Origin: Flavobacterium covae
GTDB lineage: Bacteria; Bacteroidota; Bacteroidia; Flavobacteriales; Flavobacteriaceae
Assembly: GCA_019565575.1 (NCBI GenBank)
Contig: CP067379.1
Span: 3,224,001-3,288,000, forward strand
DNA: 64,000 bases
Reading direction: 5' to 3'
Below the pieces are notes generated by a model that was not told the origin of the DNA, made no database searches, and worked only from the letters and a program-made list of their open reading frames with translations. Made by a program: the position numbers and the translations under genes. Positions 31,305 through 40,612 of this stretch are shown piece by piece (position 1 is the stretch's first letter; every line of letters starts with the position of its first letter).

Positions 31305-33794
31305 TTATTTAATAATACCTACTTTTAAATTATCCATACTAGTTTGTGTATATTTAAGTATGTCCTGAATATCACCTAATGCAACCTTTAGAGGTTTATA
31401 TAACTCAAAACTGCCTTTAATAAATCGGAAAAGTTGTTTCGTTTCTGGATGTAATACAACTAGATTAACCCATTCATTATAAAACCATTCATAAGTAGCT
31501 GAATTTTTGGTAATTGCATATTTTACCACTTCTGGAAAATGTTCGACAACTACTAACAATCGAACAGGGTCGTGTACTTCAATCATTTGATTGGGTAGTC
31601 CTGGACGTAAATCACCATCAATTCCGTTAGCAACACCTATTAATCCCATAACATTATGAGGCAGTTTAGATCCTGCTCCTAGCTTATGATTGTCTACTCT
31701 AGAAAAATAATATTCCAGATTAATACCTCCTCCTACTGGAGCTACTGCATTTAATATTCCTGCCAAATAATCGCCTTTAGGATCTACTTTATAATCAAAA
31801 GAATTTAAAAAGGAACGTCTATCTAAGAATAATTGTTCAGATACTGTTCTTCTCCCGACTATACACATGGCATTGGTAGCATGATTGAGTTCTGGACGTG
31901 GTTCGAATAAAGAAACAGAACGACGTTTAACGGAATTATGTATTTTTTTTAAATCATCTGATTTGGTTATGATTTCAAAACGACGAGAACGCTCAACAGC
32001 ATTTTTATCCAAAGCTTTTTCAAAAGTTTTTTTGTTCTGGATGTGAATATCTAAATTGATTTGGGTCAATACTTTTTCATCATAAAACTCAATTTCATCA
32101 CGAGTTGTATCATGTAGTGCTGGCAAGAATTGAGTAGTATTAGGAATTTCTATTCCTTTTTTGATAAAAGAATACGTACTTCAGGATGATTGGCTGCAAA
32201 AGATAAGACTTTGGCATTTACGGAACTTGGTCTTCCGCTACAAGCACCACAGTCATAACCTGCAAAATGAGTATTATTTACACTAGTGGCACCATGCCCT
32301 ACTACATATACTATGGGAGCAAAATTTTTCACAAGGCCTATAGATCTAAGTAATCCTTCTACACGAGTAGCCATTTCTTCTACTGTAAAACCTACTTGTA
32401 ACCCATCTTGTTGTAACCCATTATCGTTCTCAATTACTAATTGTGATTTTGGATTTAAATGTTTAAATGAAGCTGATGTTGCAGGGGTAATGGTGGGTTT
32501 AAAAATATTCAAAAATAATTTAAAAGCTGACGCAAAACCTAATGATTGGCTTATTAACCATCCAAATAACAAAGAATGTGTACGCTTGTGATAATGAAGA
32601 TCTGTAGCATGTTTTTTCTTTCTGGGTAATTCTTTTATCAAATATTTAGGTGTTACTGGAGCAGGACAAAGCTTTGTAAAAAATTTCCCTTGTATTGGTT
32701 GATAAAAAAATTCAAAATTAAAGAAGGCTGCTGTACCAAAGGTTTGAGCATTAGGATCTTCTTCTTCTATATATCGTCTAAAAGAGCATTCTCTATCATC
32801 CATACAAAACATGGCTTGAAAACTCGTTTGTTTTTTAGGTCGTATTTGGGTACTCGTTTGTTGTATCCCTAATAATGCTTGGTTATAAAAACTCCATTCA
32901 AAAGCTTCTTGCCATATAGATAATACTTCAAAATATTCAGAATACTCAGGAGCTGAAAAAATATCTTCAAGTGGTTCTTGTAAATTGTAAGCAATTGGTT
33001 TCCAATTTTTGCCAAATTTTTGATCTAAAACATCTATTTCTAATAGCAATTCAAACTTTATAAGTTCTTGTAATGTAATCCTCTTTTTGGCTAATAATGA
33101 AACTGGATTTTGCTCCAATGTTGCCACCATACCACTCCAACCTGGATGTGAAAATTGTTGATCAAACAAATAATGGGTATAATAAGCCTCATTACCCACT
33201 ATAATATGCAATAATTCTTCTATACTAATTTCACTTTGTAATAATGTTTTTGCTCTTGGCGTTTTAAAGAAACCGGTGATTCCATTTTTATCTAATTCTT
33301 TTATAGAAGCTAAAAATCCTTTATCATGAACAGGAAAAGGCCATACTGAAATTCCTTGATCTAAGTAACTACATAATACTCTAAACAAAATTCCATGTGT
33401 TGCTTTGTCTAAATTCATAGCATAGTATTCTTTCCATAAAGAACGTACACTACCTATTCTTGAAGATAAGGATTCATCATAAATTTCATTTAATACTTTA
33501 TGTTCCCATAGTTTATATGAATATTCTAGTTTCCGATCATATACAACTTTTTTTAGAATTTCTTTCGAAATTTCACCATTAGCGTATTTAGCTCTGAATT
33601 CAGCTAATGATAAATAGGTTTTATAACCAAATACTGTAGATGCTTGATGTAAAGCATCATAAAAAAGGTTGTTTTTGAAAAGCATGCAAAGTATTGTGGT
33701 GCACAAAGTCTTTCAATGGATTTTGCGCAGGTAAGTAATGCGATAGTTCGTGAAGTACATCATGCTCCACGAATCGCTGATTCGTTAAATTCAT
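31305..33794 (-). CDS. dabA: DabA-like zinc protein (DUF2309), frameshifted
   Basis: About 825 residues. The start [20 protein letters not shown] at 33,794 is chosen because it opens the conserved domain. The longer frame upstream is poorly supported. Zinc and active-site residues of the DabA/beta-carbonic-anhydrase-like family are visible: [11 protein letters not shown] (Cys, Asp), [10 protein letters not shown] (His) and YDCGACSG (Cys). DabA hydrates CO2 to trap it as bicarbonate, driven by DabB. Frameshifts lie near 33,664 (T run in QPFF/YDA) and near 32,155. Confidence 0.88.
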
Positions 33795-33924
33795 TTTTAG
33801 GAAATATTTAATTAATACCTCTTTTTGATGTAAATACATCGCTTAAGGAATTAATTAAATTAGATCATATTTCCAGTTACAGTAGAGTATATATAGGGGT
33901 TGATTATATATGAGTTTAAAACTC

Positions 33925-34253
33925 TTATAACCTATTGTATTGTAGTCTTTTTTTAATAAAAGTAACTGGAAGCGAAAAAACATATTCTTTAGAGAAAATA
34001 AATTCCTCAATGTTATCATCTTCAAGATCTAATTCTGTTAATTCTTCATCGTCATCGTCTAAGCTTTGGTTAACAGAAATAATTTTTGATTTAGAAGAAT
34101 TCTTTTCTTTATCTATTTTTACTGGATTTTTAAAAAATTCTCAGCATTAGAGAAGCTTTTACCTGATATTGATAATAATAACAAAAAAGCCAAAAGGAAT
34201 GAAATCCATCCCTTTTTTTCAAAAGCTTTTTTATTATTTAATATCTTAAACAT
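33925..34253 (-). CDS. Small secreted or membrane-anchored hypothetical protein, frameshifted
   Basis: About 110 residues, MFKILNNKKAFEKKGW followed by the apolar segment ISFLLAFLLLLSISGKSFSN. A frameshift near 34,137 (T run in NFFKNP) leads to an acidic middle (SLDDDDEELTELDLEDD) and a basic tail ending RLQYNRL. It has no recognised family. It lies upstream of dabA and resembles in layout (leader, acidic stretch) the small gene at 38,052, which flanks the other end of the carbon locus. Confidence 0.5.
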
Positions 34254-34298
34254 ATAGTGGTTTTTATTTAATCCAGTAAAGGCAAAATTAATATTTTT

Positions 34299-34975
34299 TT
34301 ATTCAATATGTACTTTCTTTTTAAATATTTTCCATAAAACAGGCAAAGTGGTAAAAGCTACAATTCCTATTACTATGAACTCTATATAATGTTTTAGATC
34401 TATTCCAAAACTTTGTAAAAATAATGTATGAAGATAGTGTCCTGCAAAAATCATGGAAAAAGCCCATAAAAAAGATCCTAGTATATTGTAGAACATAAAT
34501 TTCTTTTTATCCATTTCAACGATACCCGCTACCACAGGAGCAAAGGTTCTGACAATAGGTAGGAAACGAGCAAACACAATGGCTCTGTTGCCATATTTAT
34601 CAAAAAAATCTTTTGCTTGATATAAATATTTTTTCTTAAAAAGAATGTATCTTTTTGATTGTATAAATAGTTTCCGCTTTTAGCTCCAAACCAGTAACCT
34701 GCCATATTACCAATAACTCCCATAAGTCCAACTAGGAAGGCAAAAACCGTTACATTTAAAAAGTCATTCCCCAAAGTTATTTGACTCATTAAGGTTTCAC
34801 TATAAATTCCTGCAAGAAAAAGCAAACTATCACCTGGCAAAAAGAAACCAGCTAACAATCCTGTTTCAGCAAAAACGATGAATAAAACGACAATCAATCC
34901 TATTTTAATTCCACCAAATTCTAATAGGATATAAAACTCTGGATTTAGTAATTGTAACCAATTGAACTCTTTCAT
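34299..34975 (-). CDS. DedA family membrane protein, frameshifted
   Basis: About 225 residues with five or six membrane segments. The family signature RFLPIVRTFAPVVAG is present, as is the AETGLLAGFFLPGDSLLF segment with its acidic residues. A break near 34,580-34,640 separates the two halves (frame regained at KYGNRAIVFARFLPIVR). DedA proteins are lipid-carrier or phospholipid flippases, some linked to proton motive force. Its place between carbonic anhydrases and DabA is notable but unexplained. Confidence 0.82.
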
Positions 34976-34995
34976 AAATATTTAAACATTTAAAA

Positions 34996-35027
34996 GGGCG
35001 AAGGTACTATTTTTAGCACAATCGCCC
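34996..35027 (-). terminator. Possible terminator after the carbonic anhydrase gene
   Basis: Arms GGGCGA and TCGCCC around a partly paired loop. On the minus strand it is followed by TTTTAAA. It lies in the gap between the beta-carbonic anhydrase and DedA genes. The T tract is short, so readthrough is likely. Confidence 0.4.
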
Positions 35028-35060
35028 CTATTATATTCATTAAATTAATCATAAAAATGA

Positions 35061-35696
35061 TTAAACCTCTAATTGATACATTTCATGTAAATCAGAATTA
35101 CATGAAAAATTTACTTGTAAATCCGTTACATATCCTGAGTTCAAACCGTACACCCAACCATGTAAAAATAATTCCTGTCCGTTTTTCCACACTGTTTGTA
35201 CAATAGATGTTTTAGCTAAGTTTAATACTTGCTCTTTAACATTTAGTTCTACAAATTTATTGAATCGTTCTTCTTCATTTTCTATAGAGTTAAGTTTTTC
35301 TTTATTAAAACGATAAATATCCTTTATATGTCGAATCCAATTATCAATGACACCAAAAGAACTATTTCCCATAGCTGCTTTTACACCTCCACATCCATAA
35401 TGACCGCAAACAATTACATGGCGGACTTTTAATACATTTACAGCATAATCTAACACGCTTAGCATATTCATATCTGTATGTACCACCATATTAGCTATGT
35501 TACGATGTACAAAAACCTCACCTGATTTTGTTCCTGTAATTTCATTAGCGGGTACACGGCTATCTGAGCAACCTATCCATAATAAAGGGGGATTTTGTCC
35601 TTTTGCTAAATCTTTGAAAAAATTGGGATCTTGATTTAATTTTGTTTCTACCCACTTTTTATTATTATCTAATAATTTTTTATAGAAATCACTCAT
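35061..35696 (-). CDS. can: Beta-carbonic anhydrase
   Basis: A 211-residue intact enzyme. Zinc ligands are in CSDSRVPANEITG (Cys, with the Asp-Arg dyad) and HYGCGGVKAA (His and Cys), the classical Can-type motifs. It interconverts CO2 and bicarbonate in the cytoplasm. Starts 4 bp after the stop of a second beta-carbonic anhydrase and follows a SulP gene, an arrangement known for bicarbonate uptake units. Confidence 0.95.
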   Translation of the reverse strand: MSDFYKKLLDNNKKWVETKLNQDPNFFKDLAKGQNPPLLWIGCSDSRVPANEITGTKSGEVFVHRNIANMVVHTDMNMLSVLDYAVNVLKVRHVIVCGHYGCGGVKAAMGNSSFGVIDNWIRHIKDIYRFNKEKLNSIENEEERFNKFVELNVKEQVLNLAKTSIVQTVWKNGQELFLHGWVYGLNSGYVTDLQVNFSCNSDLHEMYQLEV

Positions 35697-35700
35697 TTTT

Positions 35701-36384
35701 TTATTTAATTAATTCTTTTAGATTAAAATTAGTATCTAAATCGGATTTTATAAAAGCGTAGTCTTCATAAAACTCAACTAAACCTGTTTCTATGTTATAC
35801 ATCCCGCCTATAATTCCTATTTCTCCATTTTCTACCATTTGTTCTAAAATATAACTCCTTTGTAAAATTGATTTTACAGTTCTCTTTACATTAATCTCTG
35901 CTACATTTTCTACAAATGTACTATTCTCTGAAGTTCTATTTTCTTTTGTTATACGTTCTTCATATACTGCTGGTTGTAATTTAGAAAGGAGTTCTGTTAA
36001 ATTTCCCATTTCTACATGATCACAAGCTCCTTTCACAGCACCGCATTTAGTATGTCCTAGTACCACTATTAGTTTAGACCCTGCTACTTTACAGGCAAAT
36101 TCCATACTTCCTAGAATATCTGTATTTATTACATTTCCTGCAATTCTTACCGAAAAAACATCTCCTAATCCCTGATCAAAGATTAACTCTGTTGAAGTAC
36201 GACTATCTATACAACTCAAAATGGTAGCAAAAGGCCATTGTCCGTCTCGTGTATCATTTACTTGTTCCAATAAATCCCTATGAATCTTTAGATTTTTTAC
36301 AAATCGTTGATTTCCTTCTTTTAATATTTTCAGAGCGTTATTTGGACTTATTTGCGACTGTAATTCTTTATTTAGAGTTCTCAT
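35701..36384 (-). CDS. Beta-carbonic anhydrase, second type
   Basis: A 227-residue intact enzyme of a different subclass from its neighbour. Zinc motifs are CIDSRTSTELIFDQ and GHTKCGAVKGACD. Compared with the downstream copy the loop sequences differ widely, so this is not a recent duplication. It lies 5 bp downstream of the SulP gene, a typical transporter-anhydrase pair. Confidence 0.93.
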   Translation of the reverse strand: MRTLNKELQSQISPNNALKILKEGNQRFVKNLKIHRDLLEQVNDTRDGQWPFATILSCIDSRTSTELIFDQGLGDVFSVRIAGNVINTDILGSMEFACKVAGSKLIVVLGHTKCGAVKGACDHVEMGNLTELLSKLQPAVYEERITKENRTSENSTFVENVAEINVKRTVKSILQRSYILEQMVENGEIGIIGGMYNIETGLVEFYEDYAFIKSDLDTNFNLKELIK

Positions 36385-36389
36385 TATGA

Positions 36390-37991
36390 TTACTTAATTG
36401 TGTGTTCTACATAAATATGTTTTTCTTCTTCTCCTGTATTTTCTAACTCATAAGCTTCTTTAAAGCCTACTAATTTCACATTAATATTTTCTTCTTTTGC
36501 TCTAATTTTTTTAAATTCTTTTATTAGATCTAATACATCATGTGCTATATACACTGTATCTGAAGCATTAATTACCACAGAAGAATTTTCAGGAATAGAA
36601 GCGAGGGTTAATTTAATAGCTGCTTTATTTAAAAAAGATACTTCTTGTGCTAAATCAATATGAATAAAATCTCCTTCTTTATAATTTTCTTTTCTAAAAT
36701 TATAAGCACGTTTCATATTTCCTTTTAAAATAAAAATTACGCTTATTATCAATCCTAAGGCTACTCCTTTTAACAAATCTGTAAATACCACTCCAATCAT
36801 AGTTGCTATAAAAGGAATAAATTGATATTTACCTCTTTCATAAAAGTGTTTTATTATTTTTGGATTGGCTAATTTATATCCCACTAATAATAAAACTGCT
36901 GCAAGAGTAGCTAATGGAATTTTATTCAGAACAGAGGGTATGGCTACCGCACAAACAATTAGCAAAATACCATGAAAAATGGTTGCCATTTTAGTTTCGT
37001 TACCCGCATTGACATTAGCTGTTGTACGAACTACAACAGATGTCATAGGTAAACCTCCTAAAAGGGCACTTACTAAATTACCTATTCCTTGTGCTTTCAA
37101 CTCGTTATTGGTATCTGTATATCTTTTATGTTTATCCATTCTATCAGCTGCCTCAATACACAACAATGTTTCTATAGAAGCAACCACTGCTATTGTAATA
37201 GCTACAATCCAAACCTTTTGATTTGAAAATTGTGTAAAATCGGGCATTGTAAAACTCTCCTGAAATTCTATAAATGATTTTGGAACAGGCAATTTTACCA
37301 AATGACCATCTAAAACAGCTAAAGAAGAGCCTGTTAGTAAGAAAACTTGATTTATAACAATTCCTACTACCACAGCAACTAAAGCTGGCGGAACTAATTT
37401 CAAATCTTTTAATATAGGTATTTTAGGCCACAACACTAAAATAGATAAAGATATAATAGCAATTAGAGTAGCTCCCAAATGTATATTCCCTATAACCGAA
37501 AATAATTCAGAAAAAGTATTTTCTCCATCGGGTTGCAAAAATGCTAAATCACCTTCATAATCCTTATCATAACCAAAGGCGTGAGGCAATTGCTTCAAAA
37601 ATATAATAATTCCTATACCTGCTAACATTCCCTCAATTACATTATTAGGAAAGTAACTAGAAATAGCTCCAGCTTTTAGAAATCCTAAAATTATTTGAAT
37701 AATTCCTGCTATAAAAACAGCTAATAAAAAGACATTAAATGATCCTAAATCCGAAATAGCAGTTAAAACAATTGCAGTAAGACCAGCTGCAGGTCCTGAT
37801 ACAGACAAATGTGATTTACTCAAATAACCTACAACTATACCGCCTATTACTCCCGAAATAATTCCTGCAAAAAGAGGCGCACCAGAAGCTAACGCAATAC
37901 CTAAACACAAAGGCAATGCTACTAAGAAAACCACTAGTCCTGCTGGCAAGTCAGAACCAAGGTTTCCAAAAATATTTATTTTTTTTGTCAT
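36390..37991 (-). CDS. SulP family anion (probably bicarbonate) transporter with STAS domain
   Basis: About 533 residues. I chose ATG 37,991 (MTKKINIFGNLGSDLPAG) over an upstream in-frame ATG because the family begins there. The core motif LPAGLVVFLVALPLCLGIALASG and the HLSVSGPAAGLTAIV helix are followed by the STAS domain (SVVINASDTVYIAHDVLDL). Direct coupling with two carbonic anhydrases points to bicarbonate (inference from context, as for BicA-type SulP proteins). Confidence 0.9.
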   Translation of the reverse strand: MTKKINIFGNLGSDLPAGLVVFLVALPLCLGIALASGAPLFAGIISGVIGGIVVGYLSKSHLSVSGPAAGLTAIVLTAISDLGSFNVFLLAVFIAGIIQIILGFLKAGAISSYFPNNVIEGMLAGIGIIIFLKQLPHAFGYDKDYEGDLAFLQPDGENTFSELFSVIGNIHLGATLIAIISLSILVLWPKIPILKDLKLVPPALVAVVVGIVINQVFLLTGSSLAVLDGHLVKLPVPKSFIEFQESFTMPDFTQFSNQKVWIVAITIAVVASIETLLCIEAADRMDKHKRYTDTNNELKAQGIGNLVSALLGGLPMTSVVVRTTANVNAGNETKMATIFHGILLIVCAVAIPSVLNKIPLATLAAVLLLVGYKLANPKIIKHFYERGKYQFIPFIATMIGVVFTDLLKGVALGLIISVIFILKGNMKRAYNFRKENYKEGDFIHIDLAQEVSFLNKAAIKLTLASIPENSSVVINASDTVYIAHDVLDLIKEFKKIRAKEENINVKLVGFKEAYELENTGEEEKHIYVEHTIK

Positions 37992-38051
37992 CCTAATTAA
38001 ATTTAAATCAATAAAATATAAGTACACGAAATGTACTTAAGTTATAGCGAT

Positions 38052-38354
38052 CTAAATAATCTCTGGAGGTGTATCGTGAAGTAGTAAGTGAACCAAATAA
38101 TCTTTTAGTATATAAAGATGATTATTTATATTCGTTTTTTTGAAAATAATTTTTAATTCATTAGTGAAAAACTCAAGAATAAACTCCGCTTTATACTCCT
38201 TTATTTCTTTCGTTTCTTTAGAGTCTTCTGTATCTTCTTCAAGCAATAACCAAGAAACCTTACTTTCTTTTTCATCATCCATCAACACCATAATGCTTGG
38301 CATAAATTGAAAAGAAAGAAAGGATAACAATAATATGCTTGTTAAAAATTTCAT
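38052..38354 (-). CDS. Small exported hypothetical protein
   Basis: 100 residues with a signal-like start (MKFLTSILLLSFLSFQF), an acidic charged middle (DTEDSKETKEIKEYK) and a hydrophobic tail ending HDTPPEII. No recognised family. It is 60 bp upstream of the SulP gene on the same strand, so it could be the first gene of the carbon-locus transcript. Confidence 0.55.
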   Translation of the reverse strand: MKFLTSILLLSFLSFQFMPSIMVLMDDEKESKVSWLLLEEDTEDSKETKEIKEYKAEFILEFFTNELKIIFKKTNINNHLYILKDYLVHLLLHDTPPEII

Positions 38355-38459
38355 TAGACTAAGTTAGTATTTTAATATTTGATTGCAAATAATAATATAT
38401 ATATTTTAACATAAAAATTATCTCTTCTTTGAATTTACAAAACTTTTCACTCTCATCTT

Positions 38460-38562
38460 AATCCAAATTACGTGTTTTATTTTTCAATAAAAATAAAAGA
38501 ATAAAAAAACTAAATTTTCATCTTTTTTATCTTTAATAAGTTTTCATTACGTAATTTGGATT
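38460..38562. repeat. Intergenic inverted repeat, ATTACG-type ends
   Basis: In the 328-bp gap between the alpha-carbonic anhydrase and the small protein gene. A perfect 13-bp inverted repeat (AATCCAAATTACG, 38,460-38,472; complement at 38,550-38,562) bounds an AT-rich interior of about 77 bp. The ends resemble those of the repeat at 40,026-40,184 (shared CA[AG]ATTACG read inward). It may be a small non-autonomous element or a long hairpin. No gene is visible in the gap. Confidence 0.5.
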
Positions 38563-38682
38563 TAATTTATTATCTTTTTGACTAAAGAAGAATCTATTAA
38601 AAAAAGATTCAATATACTAAATAGTGTATTATTTGTAAATCCATAAACTTAAAGGAGCTAATATAATCTTGGTAATATTTTC

Positions 38683-39561
38683 TTATTTTATAAGATATAC
38701 TTTTCTTTTATTTAATGGTTGAATATTTCTAAAATTAGGTTTTGTATAAATTGATTTATAGAAATCAAATTGAGAAGAAGAAATTTCTAATTTAGATTTA
38801 AATACAAACCATGTAACAGGTCCTCCATTAACAACATCAGAGTTTATTCCAAAATTTGGTGTTGTAAGAGAACCAATATATGAATACATTTTACCTTGGT
38901 CTTCTGGAAGCATTTCCGTAATAGATAAAGCAATATTAGGAGTATTTACTTGATCTGCCTCAGTAGGGGAATTTTGAAATAATTTTTGGATTGTTGAGTT
39001 CACAGATCCTAATTCAACCAAAACACCTAAAACTGCATACGAGTTATCTGCTGCTTTATTTACAAGATGTATTTCCATTTTGCTATATATTCCATCTATT
39101 TTATGCTCACTATTATAATGAAAGTGTATATTAGCTAAATTATATCTTTTCTTACTAATAGTAATATAATTATTATCTGAATCTGTTTTATTAATATTAA
39201 TCTTCAACTCTTCGTTAGCGTTATTTGTAACGTTGGTTAAAGTCATTTTTCCATAATGAATCTCTAAATCACTTTTGTTAAGTGCAATCGTATTTTTTGT
39301 TTGAATATCAATGGGTGTTTGAGCAGATACAACAAAAGAAGGAAAATTAGTGGTAAAAATAGGCGTACTAATCAAATCTAATGGAAATCGTGCTAAACCA
39401 ATTGAAGGATCTCCATCATTTTCTAAATTCGTAACATTAGTATTATTATCCGTACTACATGAAATAAATAGCAACTGAACAGAAATAACAACAATACATG
39501 ACATGGTTAATTTACAAACTGATTTTTTAATTTGCGAGAAATAAAATGTATTTGTTTTCAT
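38683..39561 (-). CDS. Alpha-carbonic anhydrase lipoprotein
   Basis: 292 residues. The leader has a lipobox-like end (LLFISC), so the enzyme is probably anchored outside the inner membrane. Alpha-type motifs are present: TPIDIQTK, the zinc ligands in NIHFHYNSEH (two His) and MEIHLVN (third His), GSLTTP with the conserved Thr, and the late NFRNIQPLN block. The zinc site is complete. It would hydrate CO2 or release it from bicarbonate in the periplasm or at the surface, upstream of the SulP and DabAB uptake genes. Confidence 0.88.
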   Translation of the reverse strand: MKTNTFYFSQIKKSVCKLTMSCIVVISVQLLFISCSTDNNTNVTNLENDGDPSIGLARFPLDLISTPIFTTNFPSFVVSAQTPIDIQTKNTIALNKSDLEIHYGKMTLTNVTNNANEELKININKTDSDNNYITISKKRYNLANIHFHYNSEHKIDGIYSKMEIHLVNKAADNSYAVLGVLVELGSVNSTIQKLFQNSPTEADQVNTPNIALSITEMLPEDQGKMYSYIGSLTTPNFGINSDVVNGGPVTWFVFKSKLEISSSQFDFYKSIYTKPNFRNIQPLNKRKVYLIK

Positions 39562-39838
39562 TTTAATATAGTTTTAGATTTTTAATAGTTCTTATTCAAC
39601 ATAAATCGTCTTAATATGGTAATAATTTAAATTACTCTTTTTATATCTTTTAACCTTTGAAATTTCCTCATAATACTTTTTTTAACCTTGAAACTTTCCA
39701 AAAAGTTCGCAATCTTGGTATTTCGACCAAAGGGAGAAATCACATAATACTGATTATAAGGCTTCTCCTTACGTAGGAGTGACAAACTGCATGTTGATTT
39801 AGGCACTATCCTACAAAATCAATAAAAATTAGTGTTGA

Positions 39839-39933
39839 TTCTCGATGCACTTCTCACTCGAACTAACGATGATTTCAATTATATACTCAACCGTTTGTTC
39901 GAGTTGTTTTAAAATAAAAAAACATATCGAGAA
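39839..39933. repeat. Intergenic palindromic repeat with nested arms
   Basis: Nested inverted arms: TTCTCGAT (39,839-39,846) with ATCGAGAA (39,926-39,933), and CTCGAAC (39,857-39,863) with GTTCGAG (39,897-39,903). It lies in the 659-bp gene-free gap 39,562-40,220. Just upstream (39,721-39,790) is a stretch with CTCCTTACGTAGGAG, a further short palindrome. The layout resembles the dispersed intergenic palindromes of flavobacterial genomes (inference). I see no gene in the gap. Confidence 0.5.
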
Positions 39934-40025
39934 TTTTACTTTTTAATCCAGTATATTTTAAGTTCAAATGGTATGATATTCATGATTTCTTTTCAAAATA
40001 ATTAATATTAATTCATTTTTCATCT

Positions 40026-40184
40026 AGATTACGCGCTGAACTCTATTCTTTAAATGAAAATAATTAAAAAATGTAAAAATTTCTTTTCAAAAAAAATAGC
40101 TTTTCCTCTTTTAAAACGAAAAAGGAGTTCTTTTTGCATCTTAAAGTTATTTTTACCTATAAAAAAACTAGTGCCGCGTAATCT
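40026..40184. repeat. Intergenic inverted repeat, AGATTACGCG ends
   Basis: A perfect 10-bp inverted repeat (AGATTACGCG, 40,026-40,035; CGCGTAATCT, 40,175-40,184) with looser similarity extending outward encloses an AT-rich interior of about 140 bp without coding potential. The ends share ATTACG with the repeat at 38,460-38,562. Located just downstream of the HMA-domain gene. Confidence 0.45.
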
Positions 40185-40220
40185 GAGTTTAATGAATAGA
40201 GATATGATTTAACAATATCT

Positions 40221-40559
40221 TTATTTTCGTTCATATTGACAGCAACCATGAAGTTTTTCGTAATCTTCTTGACTTGCTTTTACATTTTTAGTGTCATGAC
40301 CTATTTTCCCTATAGCTTTCTCCACATCTAACAATGTGCATTTTTCTTCATTTATTACTAAATGCAATACTTTTCCTTCAATAGTATACTGTGCCATTTT
40401 TACTCCTGAAATAGAAAAAGCAGCTTTTTCTATTCGTTTTTTACACATTTCGCAATTACCATTTACTTCTATATCGTATTTTGCTTTTTTAATTTTTTTC
40501 TCTTGAGCAAAACTCAAAATACTCATCAATACAGCTAAAATTAGAATTATTTTTTTCAT
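40221..40559 (-). CDS. Secreted heavy-metal-associated (HMA) domain protein
   Basis: 112 residues: signal peptide MKKIILILAVLMSILSFAQ, then one HMA domain with the metal-binding motif GNCEMCKKRIEKA (CxxC), as in copper chaperones. The C-terminus has an extra HGCCQYERK with a Cys pair, which could add a ligand. It follows a TonB-dependent receptor gene by 53 bp. Likely an envelope copper-binding protein. Confidence 0.88.
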   Translation of the reverse strand: MKKIILILAVLMSILSFAQEKKIKKAKYDIEVNGNCEMCKKRIEKAAFSISGVKMAQYTIEGKVLHLVINEEKCTLLDVEKAIGKIGHDTKNVKASQEDYEKLHGCCQYERK

Positions 40560-40612
40560 TTTTTTAGAATATTAAATTTTTAAAAAGTATTAAATATTAT
40601 TCAATAAAAGTA

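Noticed and set aside
33935..34150. Plus-strand open frame rich in Ser upstream of dabA
   Set aside because: The Ser run is the complement of an acidic Asp/Glu stretch in the minus-strand small gene at 33,925-34,253, which has a leader and fits the operon.
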